Shown here one piece after another: positions 19,619 to 27,943 of a stretch of 64,000 bases of DNA (positions within the stretch are counted from its first letter, which is position 1; each line of letters begins with the position of its first letter). This stretch comes from Psychrobacter glacincola. GTDB lineage: Bacteria > Pseudomonadota > Gammaproteobacteria > Pseudomonadales > Moraxellaceae. Below the pieces are notes generated by a model. The model was not told the origin of the DNA, made no database searches, and saw only the letters and a program-made list of their open reading frames with translations. The DNA lies in the NCBI RefSeq assembly GCF_904846075.1, contig NZ_CAJGZH010000002.1, positions 806,001 through 870,000 of the forward strand. The letters are read 5' to 3'. Position numbers and translations under genes: made by a program.

Positions 19619-19770
19619 ACAGGCTTATACTCTATGTCACCGCTACCATCTTCAGGCTTGGAGAGTACAGGCTTTGATAAAACTAAGTCACCCACTTTGA
19701 TATCTTGGATTGGCACTAAACTTTTGTCTGTAAGAATCAAAGTCCCTGCCACAAATCCTGTGTTGTTCAT
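19619..19770 (-). pseudogene. HINT domain gene, copy 3, 5' part
   Basis: Starting at an ATG with AAAGGA 7 bases upstream, it encodes GFVAGTLILTDKSLVPIQ, then IKVGDLVLSK, and breaks off at EYKPVV(KT) where the IS sits. The frame then runs into IS sequence and stops after four more residues. About 110 bp of DNA are nearly identical to the matching part of HINT copy 1. Only 18 bp separate it from the end of rtcR, so the array probably continues the rtcR transcript. Confidence 0.75.
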
Positions 19771-19788
19771 GTCTTATCCTTTTTAATA

Positions 19789-21522
19789 TTATCGTTTTAA
19801 CCCATCAAACCTCAGCCCAAACTTTAGCAGATACTTACGCAGTCGGTCGCTGTCGTTATTGCTTTTCAGCTGAGTTCTGGAGTTGGCGTACAGATAGCGC
19901 CCAGCCGCCGCTTGGTTTTTATGGTTGATACAAACCTCAATCACATATGCCAATTGCACTGCATCAAACGGATCAATAGTTGTCAGAATCTCTTCATCGA
20001 GACATTTTCTTAAAATATTATGGCTACCCTGCTCAACGGTTTCGCTGTTTAAAGTAGCATTGGGGCTATTATTACTTAGGCTATTTTTGTTCGCGTTATT
20101 ACCCTGATTATTGTTACCTAAACTATTCGAGCCACTCAAACTGTCAGGCAGCTCCCAAAGATGCGTCAAGCGTTCAATCTCCGCTTGCACATCATCATTG
20201 CGAATCACTTTACTCTCAGCAAGTGTAGTCAAACGAATTATACTGGCCGTCAAATCACGAAAGTTCCCCTGCCATGTCGCATCCGCACTCATGGCAAAGC
20301 TTTCATACAGCTGCCGTGCTTCTGGGGCAAATCGATACTGCTGCTGTTGCTCGCTACCCAAGCGCGCCAATTCATAATCGATATTGGCAGGTAAATCTTC
20401 CAACCTGTCTTTGAGTGATGGCAAAGAAAACGTCCATGTATTGAGACGCGCAAATAGATCTGCCCGAAACTCGCCATTAGCGACTGCTTGGCGCAAGTCT
20501 TTGTTAGTGCCTGCCATCAGCTGAAATGACACGCTAATCGGCGTATCACTGCCAAGCGGATAAAAGCGCTGCTCTTCCAGTGCGGTCAATAGCATCGCTT
20601 GCTCATCAAGCCCCAACTCACCGATTTCATCTAAAAATAATAAACCACCATCGGCTGATTTTAGCAGCCCATCACGGCTCGTCGCAGCTCCCGTAAATGC
20701 ACCTTTAACATGACCGAATAGCACACTCATGGCAGTGTCACCACGTAGCGTGGCGCAGTTGACCTCGACGAATTGTTCAAGCGTGTTTTTGCCTTGCGTA
20801 CTGTTAGCTTTGGCTTTTTTGAGCGCGTAGATTTGGCCTGCCAGTTGCGACTTGCCCGCCCCTGTTGCGCCCATTAGCAGTATGGGTGCAGTCGAGCGGA
20901 TTGCTACCTTTTCGATATCGGAGATGAGCTTTTGATAAGCGGCATTTTGGGTAACTAGATTGGCTTGTAAGGTTTGCCAATGTTGCTGTTTTTCTGCTTC
21001 AAATCGTTCACGTAAGCCATCATATCGTGAGACATCTAGATCTATTACTTGATAGCGACCTTGCGGATCGGCTTGGTCAGGTCTTGGACAAGGGGAAGTC
21101 TGAATCAAATCAGCTGGGATAAATCCTGCTTCTACCAATAAAAACCAGCAAATCTGTGCCACGTGCGTACCTGTGGTCAAATGTAATAAGTAATCGGTAC
21201 TATCCTGAAAATCAAACCCTGCGGCAAAATCATACAGCTCAGCATAAACATCGGCAAAATCCCACGGGCTAATCAAAGCCACATGATGACCAATAACGGT
21301 AGTGTTCGGACTGACTTTCGCCATGTCATCTTTAATAATTTTAAACAGCCGCTTATCGCGCTTGCTATATAAGATATGCAGCTCATCGACGAGCAACTCA
21401 TCATGCAGGCCTAAACTGACGGTTGGTCGCCAACGCTGCCAACGCTTATCGTTAAAACCATTGTCTAAAGTAGTGCCGAGGAAGCCGATGACGGCAGTTT
21501 TGTTGTTCGAATCACTGTTCAT
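19789..21522 (-). CDS. rtcR: Sigma-54-dependent activator of the RNA repair operon
   Basis: RtcR activates rtcB/rtcA transcription by sigma-54 RNA polymerase in response to RNA damage products. This 577-residue protein has an N-terminal CARF-like sensor domain (about 10-175; VIGFLGTTLDNGFN, LLHLTTGTHVAQICWF). A sigma-54 AAA+ domain follows with Walker A GATGAGKS (218-225), GAFTGA (274-279) and Walker B LLFLDEIGE. A C-terminal DNA-binding region ends it. A low-complexity Asn-rich linker (LGNNNQGNNANKNSLSNNS) is unusual. The ATG at 21522 is preferred over an in-frame GTG at 21537. It is divergent from rtcB. Confidence 0.93.
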   Translation of the reverse strand: MNSDSNNKTAVIGFLGTTLDNGFNDKRWQRWRPTVSLGLHDELLVDELHILYSKRDKRLFKIIKDDMAKVSPNTTVIGHHVALISPWDFADVYAELYDFAAGFDFQDSTDYLLHLTTGTHVAQICWFLLVEAGFIPADLIQTSPCPRPDQADPQGRYQVIDLDVSRYDGLRERFEAEKQQHWQTLQANLVTQNAAYQKLISDIEKVAIRSTAPILLMGATGAGKSQLAGQIYALKKAKANSTQGKNTLEQFVEVNCATLRGDTAMSVLFGHVKGAFTGAATSRDGLLKSADGGLLFLDEIGELGLDEQAMLLTALEEQRFYPLGSDTPISVSFQLMAGTNKDLRQAVANGEFRADLFARLNTWTFSLPSLKDRLEDLPANIDYELARLGSEQQQQYRFAPEARQLYESFAMSADATWQGNFRDLTASIIRLTTLAESKVIRNDDVQAEIERLTHLWELPDSLSGSNSLGNNNQGNNANKNSLSNNSPNATLNSETVEQGSHNILRKCLDEEILTTIDPFDAVQLAYVIEVCINHKNQAAAGRYLYANSRTQLKSNNDSDRLRKYLLKFGLRFDGLKR

Positions 21523-21699
21523 AATATTACTTATCACTGATTATCATTAATAAATAGTATATTATTTTCTATCTAGTTAGATATATTTCTATATATTTTT
21601 AGCCCATGGTTAAATAAATATTTTTATTCGAAAAAAATACAAAAATTAAACCATTTACTATCAATTACTTATGATTAAATACTGAATATCTTAAAAACT

Positions 21700-21715
21700 T
21701 GGCACGCCCTTAGCA
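21700..21715 (+). promoter_or_regulatory. Sigma-54 promoter of rtcB
   Basis: TGGCAC (21700-21705), then 5 bases, then TAGCA (21711-21715) match the -24/-12 consensus TGGCAC-N5-TTGCA at all but one position. It is 62 bp upstream of the rtcB start and faces rtcB, as expected for an RtcR-controlled operon. Confidence 0.85.
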
Positions 21716-21776
21716 TTATATGAAGTAAGAATCATCTTTCATAATAAACAAACTTTGCAACGCTAAGGGACACACC

Positions 21777-23009
21777 ATGCAACCAACTACTCATAATATT
21801 ATTCAAGACGGTGGAACGCCGATTAGACTTTGGACCAAAGGCGTGCCTGTTGACCCAAAAGCACACGATCAATTGATCAAAGCCTCAAAAATGCCGTTTG
21901 TATATAAATGGCTTGCGGTGATGCCCGATGTGCATGTCGGTATTGGCGCGACTATCGGTACGGTATTGCCCACCAAAGAAGCGATTATTCCGGCTGCCGT
22001 TGGCGTCGATATTGGCTGCGGAATGATGGCAGTACAAACCACCCTAACCGCGAACGATTTGCCAGATAGTTTGCTTGGTCTGCGTACCGAACTAGAAAAA
22101 GCCATTCCACATGGTCGTAGTAAAACGCGTGGTCGCGGGTCACGCCGTGATGTTGGCGCGTGGGCAAACCCTGATGACACCGTAATGAACGGTTGGGGAA
22201 CTCTGGTTGATGACTTTAATTATATAACCCAAAAGCACCCTAAACTTAAAAATACTAATAACCTTAACCATTTGGGTACGCTGGGTACAGGGAATCATTT
22301 TGTCGAGGTGTGCCTTGATGAAACCAACCAAGTTTGGATCATGCTGCACTCAGGCTCACGCGGTGTGGGTAATGCCATCGGACGATACTTTATTGAGCTG
22401 GCACGTGAGGACATGCGCAAGTGGTTTATCAACTTGCCCGATAAAGATTTGGCCTACTTTGCCGAGGGTACAGAGCATTTCGATGATTATTGGTTTGCAG
22501 TTGGTTGGGCGCAGCGTTTTGCCTTTAAAAACCGTGAAATCATGATGGAAAAAGCCATCAAAGCCCTACGCCAAATCATACCTAAGCCTTTTGATGCAGC
22601 CGTAAAAGCGGTGAACTGTCATCATAACTATGTGGCAAAAGAAGAGCATTATGGCGAGGAAGTATTCGTCACTCGCAAAGGCGCTGTCCGTGCCCGCGTT
22701 GGCGAGTACGGAATTATCCCAGGGTCGATGGGTGCCAAATCATTCATCGTACGCGGTAAAGGCAACGAAGAATCGTTTTGCTCTTGCTCGCATGGCGCAG
22801 GTCGTATCATGTCACGTACCGAGGCGAAAAAGGTATTTACGGTCGCCGATCAAATCGCGCAGACTGAGGGCGTAGAATGCCGAAAGGACGCGGATGTAAT
22901 TGATGAGATTCCAGCAGCATACAAAAATATCGATGACGTCATGAAAGCACAAAGTGACTTGGTAGAAGTGGTGCATACGCTGCGTCAGGTGGTTTGTGTT
23001 AAAGGATAG
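21777..23009 (+). CDS. rtcB: RNA-splicing ligase RtcB
   Basis: This GTP- and Mn2+-dependent ligase joins 2',3'-cyclic or 3'-phosphate RNA ends to 5'-OH ends. The length of 410 residues equals the usual 408. Active-site elements are visible: Cys81 in GVDIGCGMMAVQ, the GTGNHFVE and LHSGSRGVGN metal-binding segments, and the guanylated His339 in CSCSHGAGRIMSR. It is the first gene of the operon behind the sigma-54 promoter, with the HEPN gene 39 bp downstream. Confidence 0.95.
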   Translation: MQPTTHNIIQDGGTPIRLWTKGVPVDPKAHDQLIKASKMPFVYKWLAVMPDVHVGIGATIGTVLPTKEAIIPAAVGVDIGCGMMAVQTTLTANDLPDSLLGLRTELEKAIPHGRSKTRGRGSRRDVGAWANPDDTVMNGWGTLVDDFNYITQKHPKLKNTNNLNHLGTLGTGNHFVEVCLDETNQVWIMLHSGSRGVGNAIGRYFIELAREDMRKWFINLPDKDLAYFAEGTEHFDDYWFAVGWAQRFAFKNREIMMEKAIKALRQIIPKPFDAAVKAVNCHHNYVAKEEHYGEEVFVTRKGAVRARVGEYGIIPGSMGAKSFIVRGKGNEESFCSCSHGAGRIMSRTEAKKVFTVADQIAQTEGVECRKDADVIDEIPAAYKNIDDVMKAQSDLVEVVHTLRQVVCVKG

Positions 23010-23048
23010 GTAGGAACTATTATTTTCTAATATCACAAGGATAAAATT

Positions 23049-24680
23049 ATGGAAGATTCCATCCAGTCTAAGCTTATATATACAAACTTGCAGTTAGATA
23101 ATGCATCTGAAATGATTAATAAAGGGCAGTTTGAACAAAGCTATAAGTTATGCTTATATTTAAAGGAGCTTCTAGAAAAAGTCCATGATCTCAGTGACCC
23201 TAGTTTTTCCTACGCATTTTTTAGACTTGCTGGACTATTTGTTGATTTAGGTAATAGGGATTCCAACCTAGAGTCTTCTCAAATCGGATTGGAAATAATG
23301 GAGTCTAATAGCTTTGAACACTGTTTAACTCGTGATAGTTATTACTACTGCTTAGCAAACGCTAAAGGTAATTTGACTCAAAGTGATTCCAATAACTACT
23401 GTAAAACTGATGTCAGTAAGATAGAAAGATTTTCAGAAGTAGGGTCATTACTTCTCAAAGCAACTATGATTCGTAGAAAAAATAAAGATGTTTTGTCGCC
23501 ACAGGTTATGGTTAATATGGGAATAAATCTATATCTGCAGTATAGATTTTCAGAAGCATTAAGTTTGTTTGACAAGGTCAATTGTATGGGATTAGACATT
23601 CCAGAATCTTGGGTAAATCGCAGTGAATGTTTAGCACTATTAAATCAGATTACAGAAGTATTCTCGATCCAACAATATAAAGAGGTAGCTCAAGGCTATT
23701 ATCATGCTAGTGTTTCGAGTGAATTTCCTTATGACTGGCAAAATAACTTTTTCAATAAGGCTAAACACACGAAAAAAGAGATCGAAGATTATTGTTTGGA
23801 TTTGGGTATAGATATAGAAGATGACAAACATTTAGACGAACAGGAATATCAATCTTTGTCAGAATATCGTAGATGGTGTTTAGATAATTTTTTAAGCCTT
23901 AGTGAACATGGTTTATATTGTAAGTGTCATGGAAGTGCGCGTGATAACTTGAATATCCCAGTGCCCACTAGAGCAGTTGCTGGAGATTTTATATTACCGA
24001 TGGAGAAGGTACTAAATAGGCTTAAATCCGAATTTGGTCTTGCCAGATTAATGTTGTATGAACATCAATCTGATAAGAAAGATAACGATATTGACGATGA
24101 TGCTTGCTATGCGGAGCTATATGACAACGAGCTGCTAGGAACAAACATCGAAAAGCTTCGTACTGCTTTTCGAATTTGCTTTGGTATACTAGATAAGATA
24201 GGTAATGCCATTGCTTTGTTGTTTGATTTACAACTTAAAACCAATAAAGGTAAAGTCAGGCCCTCATACTTTCATACCTTTTGGGAACTTGAAAACGAAG
24301 ACAGACGTCAAAAGTTCGAAGCTTATGATAATGAAGGTTTGATTGGTTTATATAGCATAGCTTGTGATTTAAATCACAAGCTAGAAGGTGAGCTTAGTTT
24401 TTACAAGCAGTGGCGAAATGCCTTGGAGCATAGTTTTGTATTTGTTTATGAGAATGAAAAACCTGAAGATATTGAAACCTCATTAGCCTATTATGAAGAA
24501 CCAGTTTTTATTTCAGAGTCCGAATTTGTTGAGAGCGCCGAGCATGTCCTGCAATTGACACGTTCAGCCATTTTTTCCTTCGTCTTTGCAGTTAGGATCA
24601 AAGCCGAGAGGGAAGCTCTTAACAATATCCCTGATATTTTAATTCAAAATAAGTTTCTTGAACAAAAAAAATATACTTAG
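23049..24680 (+). CDS. LA2681-like HEPN-domain protein, predicted RNase, in the rtc operon
   Basis: This protein of 543 residues is more AT-rich than rtcB and rtcA. The N-terminal half (about 1-200) looks helical and TPR-like (NKGQFEQSYKLCLYLKELLE; QYRFSEALSLFDKV). The C-terminal part carries WRNALEH at residues 455-461. This is the Rx4-6H motif of HEPN RNases, here Arg456-Asn457...His461, and an LA2681-type HEPN domain is the best match I can recall. An AAGGA site precedes the ATG. Its place between the two RNA-repair enzymes suggests an RNA-cutting or RNA-sensing partner. Function is predicted, not known. Confidence 0.75.
   Translation: MEDSIQSKLIYTNLQLDNASEMINKGQFEQSYKLCLYLKELLEKVHDLSDPSFSYAFFRLAGLFVDLGNRDSNLESSQIGLEIMESNSFEHCLTRDSYYYCLANAKGNLTQSDSNNYCKTDVSKIERFSEVGSLLLKATMIRRKNKDVLSPQVMVNMGINLYLQYRFSEALSLFDKVNCMGLDIPESWVNRSECLALLNQITEVFSIQQYKEVAQGYYHASVSSEFPYDWQNNFFNKAKHTKKEIEDYCLDLGIDIEDDKHLDEQEYQSLSEYRRWCLDNFLSLSEHGLYCKCHGSARDNLNIPVPTRAVAGDFILPMEKVLNRLKSEFGLARLMLYEHQSDKKDNDIDDDACYAELYDNELLGTNIEKLRTAFRICFGILDKIGNAIALLFDLQLKTNKGKVRPSYFHTFWELENEDRRQKFEAYDNEGLIGLYSIACDLNHKLEGELSFYKQWRNALEHSFVFVYENEKPEDIETSLAYYEEPVFISESEFVESAEHVLQLTRSAIFSFVFAVRIKAEREALNNIPDILIQNKFLEQKKYT
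24358..24383. repeat. Perfect 26 bp palindrome with a CRP-like core, inside the HEPN gene
   Basis: The arms TAGCTTGTGATTT and AAATCACAAGCTA are exact inverse complements with no spacer. The centre TGTGATTTAAATCACA fits the CRP/Vfr consensus TGTGA-N6-TCACA exactly. It lies within coding sequence, about 375 bp before the rtcA start. It may be a regulator site or chance. Confidence 0.6.
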
Positions 24681-24706
24681 AAAATGAAGAATAAGAGAGT
24701 ACCAAA

Positions 24707-24742
24707 ATGAAGCTCGCAGAGGCCCTACTCATTTGCCAATAA
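24707..24742 (+). pseudogene. 11-codon remnant resembling the start of a DIP1984-family gene
   Basis: In the gap between the HEPN gene and rtcA an ATG opens MKLAEALLICQ and then stops. From memory the first eight residues match the conserved start of DIP1984-family (septicolysin-like) proteins. I read this as the stump left after deletion of such a gene. It could also be a short leader peptide of chance similarity. Confidence 0.4.
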
Positions 24743-24757
24743 AGATAATAAATACTC

Positions 24758-25861
24758 ATGACTAAAACAAAGCCCAAAACCCTAAAAATCGACGGCAGTA
24801 CAGGCGAAGGTGGCGGGCAAATCATTCGCACTGCCCTATCATTATCGATGCTCACAGGCACACCAATCGAGATCACCAATATTCGTGCTGGAAGAGCTAA
24901 ATCTGGATTGATGCGTCAGCACTTGATGTGCGTACAAGCCTCGCAGCAAATATCAGACGCTACCGTGGCAGGTGCAGCGTTGGTTAGCTCATCGTTTCGC
25001 TTTGCACCTAATGCGATTCAATCTGGTGATTACCATTTTGATATTGGTTCAGCTGGCAGTACAAGTCTCGTGCTACAAACGCTACTCCCTGCCCTACTTT
25101 TTGCCAATACCAACACACAAACGGTATCAACCGTAACAATAAAAGGCGGCACGCACAATCCACTCGCGCCAACCACGGACTTCCTACAGCAAGCGTTCGT
25201 CCCTGCATTAGCGAAATTGGGTATGCACGTGGGTATCGAATGCGTGCAAGCAGGGTTTGCGCCTATTGGTGGCGGCATGATTAAAGCGACGATAACGCCA
25301 TTTATGCGCCATGCAGGCGCTTCACAATTTAACCTGACTAAACGCGGTAAGCTTAACGGTATAGAGCTGGTCGCGAGCGTGCTCAATCTAGAGTACGATA
25401 TTTGCAAACGCGAGCTTGCCAGTACTCAAGCATCATTGGTTGAAGCAGGTATTGATAAGACACTAATTACTACTAAAAGCTTTAAATTACAAGGTATCGG
25501 TGAAGGCAATAGCTGCTATGCACAAGTCATTCATAAGATTTCTGACACCCAAAATCATAAAGAACATCACTCCGAGGTGTTTACTTTATTAGGAGAAAAA
25601 CGCAGCTCAGCAGAAAAGATAGGTTGTCGTTTATCAGGCTTAGTCAAACGTTATGTATTTAACACCGACTCACTGGTCGATGAATACTTAACCGACCAAT
25701 TACTCTTACCGTTGGCATTAGCAGGCGGTGGCGAGTTTACCGCGCGTGTCGTTAGTAAGCACGCTGAAACCCAAGCATGGCTCATTCAGCAATTTTTGCC
25801 CGTTGAGATTAAGCTTAAAGTGATCGACGAGCAGAAAACTTTGGTACAAGTTGTCTGTTAA
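24758..25861 (+). CDS. rtcA: RNA 3'-terminal phosphate cyclase
   Basis: This ATP-dependent enzyme converts RNA 3'-phosphate ends to 2',3'-cyclic phosphate, a substrate for RtcB. The protein of 367 residues shows GSTGEGGGQIIRTALSLS at the N-terminus, GSAGSTSLVLQT, NGIELVASVLNLEYDI and TDQLLLPLALAGGGEF. A His follows in SKHAETQAW at the place of the adenylated His of E. coli RtcA. It is third in the rtc operon, with no strong ribosome binding site visible. Confidence 0.94.
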   Translation: MTKTKPKTLKIDGSTGEGGGQIIRTALSLSMLTGTPIEITNIRAGRAKSGLMRQHLMCVQASQQISDATVAGAALVSSSFRFAPNAIQSGDYHFDIGSAGSTSLVLQTLLPALLFANTNTQTVSTVTIKGGTHNPLAPTTDFLQQAFVPALAKLGMHVGIECVQAGFAPIGGGMIKATITPFMRHAGASQFNLTKRGKLNGIELVASVLNLEYDICKRELASTQASLVEAGIDKTLITTKSFKLQGIGEGNSCYAQVIHKISDTQNHKEHHSEVFTLLGEKRSSAEKIGCRLSGLVKRYVFNTDSLVDEYLTDQLLLPLALAGGGEFTARVVSKHAETQAWLIQQFLPVEIKLKVIDEQKTLVQVVC

Positions 25862-26068
25862 AATCACGCCACTAGCAACATCAACAGTAGCACTCTGTTA
25901 CCCAATTACTGCTATGCAGTGATATCATATGTGTATGATGTAGGCGATAAATCTGAGTGCTTTGTCAGTGTCTAACAATAATGGTCCTAAGAGGGTAGTT
26001 TTTGCCCTACTCTCTCTTTGAATCATTGTCACCTTTTTAATATTTATGTATTACTGTTGAGTGTAGCC

Positions 26069-27871
26069 ATGCCCCAATCTCGTACCAATCTAAATCCTGA
26101 ACCTAAAACCAACTCTCCGTATTTGGTCGGCTTATTGCTGCGTTATAGCACCTTTGGCGCTGCCATCTTGATATTTTTAGCAGGTCTACTACTGCTAAAT
26201 TGGTGGTTAATTATTCTCGGTGGGTTTGGGGTATGCTTGGGGATTTATGACGTCATACAATCAAAGCATGCTATTTTGAAAAACTATCCCGTTGCCGGAC
26301 ATATTCGTTATGTACTTGAAGACTTTCGTCCTGAAATTCGTCAATATTTACTAGAAAATGACAAAGAGCAAGTACCGTTTTCACGCCAGCAGCGGGCGCT
26401 AATTTACCAACGTGCTAAGAATGTTAGTGACACCAACGCCTTTGGTACGCTAGATAATTTATACACCAATGGTAAAGAATGGTTTTTACAATCAGCGATT
26501 AGCCAACCTCTAGAAAACAAAGATTTTCGTATTATGGTCGGCGGTGAGCGTTGTCAGCAGCCGCATGATATGTCGGTATTTAATATCTCGGCGATGAGCT
26601 TTGGCAGCTTATCGGCTAACGCGATTATGGCGCTCAATCAAGGCGCAAAAATGGGCGGCTTTACTCATGATACGGGTGAAGGAGCTATCAGCCCTTATCA
26701 TCGCAAGTTCGGTGGTGATTTAATTTGGGAGCTAGGTACAGGGTATTTTGGTTGCCGTGATGATAGTGGCAATTTTGACCCGCAGTCTTTTGCCGAAAAA
26801 GCGGTTGATCCACAAGTAAAAATGATTGAAATTAAATTATCCCAAGGGGCAAAACCTGGTAAAGGTGGCGTGCTACCCGCGGAGAAAATCACCCAAGAAA
26901 TCGCTGATACCCGTCAAGTACCGACAGGTCAAGATTGTGTGTCGCCCTCGTCGCATACCGCCTTTAGTACCCCGCGAGAATTGGTCGCTTTTTGGCAACA
27001 ACTGCGCGAGTTATCAGGCGGCAAACCTGTGGGCTTCAAACTTTGTGTTGGTCAGCCTTGGCAGTTTATGGCCATTGTGAAAGCCATGATCGAAACCGAT
27101 AATTACCCTGATTTTATCGTCATCGATGGCGCAGAAGGCGGTACTGGCGCGGCTCCTGTCGAATTCATGGACAACGTCGGTATGCCAATGGTTGAAGGAT
27201 TTTTATTAATACACAATACTTTAGTCGGCGCAGGCATTCGCGATAAAATCAAACTTGGTGTGAGCGGTAAAATCGTCTCTGGTTTCGATATTGCCCGTAT
27301 GATTGCCTTGGGCGCAGACTGGTGTAATTCAGCGCGCGGCTTTATGTTTGCCGTTGGCTGTATTCAATCACGTTCATGCCATACCAACACTTGCCCGACA
27401 GGCGTTGCCACCCAAGACCCGTATCGTCAAAAGGCGCTGGATGTACCAAGCAAAGCTGAGCGTGTCGCAAGCTTCCATAAAAACACTCTGAAATCCCTAG
27501 CCAGTATCGTTGGTGCGGTCGGCTTACAACACCCAAGCCAATTACAACCTTATCATATCGCGCGCCGCCTCGATGATGGGCAGATAAAACTATTATCGAA
27601 GTTCTTTTATTTTACAGATAAGGGAGCGCTACTCAATAATAGCGCCCGCGCAGATGTGTTTAATCAGATGTGGGTCATGGCGAACCCAGATAGCTTTTTA
27701 GCCAATGATGACGCCCTCATTGCTTATAATAAAGACTCACGGGATAAAGGCAGAGAAACCACCACATCGGTGGAACAGAGCCTTGGCAACTTTGCAAGTA
27801 TCACAGGCGGTGGGCAGTTAATCGGTAACGTCAACAATACTTTTCGCGAATTTCCGCCTAGCAGTGATTAA
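26069..27871 (+). CDS. GltB-like FMN-binding glutamate synthase-family protein
   Basis: This protein of 600 residues starts with two membrane segments (about 18-58: ILIFLAGLLLLNWWLIILGG) followed by the FMN/Fe-S synthase domain of glutamate synthase. Visible signatures are FNISAMSFGSLSANAI, GEGAISPYH, KPGKGGVLPAEK, DGAEGGTGAAP and a cysteine cluster CIQSRSCHTNTCPTG (about 431-442), which binds a 3Fe-4S centre in relatives. It lacks the amidotransferase domain and so cannot use glutamine alone. Its physiological reaction is unknown. The ATG at 26069 is chosen over an in-frame TTG at 26018. Confidence 0.85.
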   Translation: MPQSRTNLNPEPKTNSPYLVGLLLRYSTFGAAILIFLAGLLLLNWWLIILGGFGVCLGIYDVIQSKHAILKNYPVAGHIRYVLEDFRPEIRQYLLENDKEQVPFSRQQRALIYQRAKNVSDTNAFGTLDNLYTNGKEWFLQSAISQPLENKDFRIMVGGERCQQPHDMSVFNISAMSFGSLSANAIMALNQGAKMGGFTHDTGEGAISPYHRKFGGDLIWELGTGYFGCRDDSGNFDPQSFAEKAVDPQVKMIEIKLSQGAKPGKGGVLPAEKITQEIADTRQVPTGQDCVSPSSHTAFSTPRELVAFWQQLRELSGGKPVGFKLCVGQPWQFMAIVKAMIETDNYPDFIVIDGAEGGTGAAPVEFMDNVGMPMVEGFLLIHNTLVGAGIRDKIKLGVSGKIVSGFDIARMIALGADWCNSARGFMFAVGCIQSRSCHTNTCPTGVATQDPYRQKALDVPSKAERVASFHKNTLKSLASIVGAVGLQHPSQLQPYHIARRLDDGQIKLLSKFFYFTDKGALLNNSARADVFNQMWVMANPDSFLANDDALIAYNKDSRDKGRETTTSVEQSLGNFASITGGGQLIGNVNNTFREFPPSSD

Positions 27872-27943
27872 GAAATAGCGATTAAAAATCCGTGAGCCCT
27901 GACTATTTATATCTCACTCCATACTATAAAAGATATATCATTG

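Noticed and set aside
25991..26017. Possible terminator after rtcA (AGAGGGTAG with CTACTCTCT)
   Set aside because: The stem needs a G-T pair and lacks a T tract, so it is too weak to annotate.
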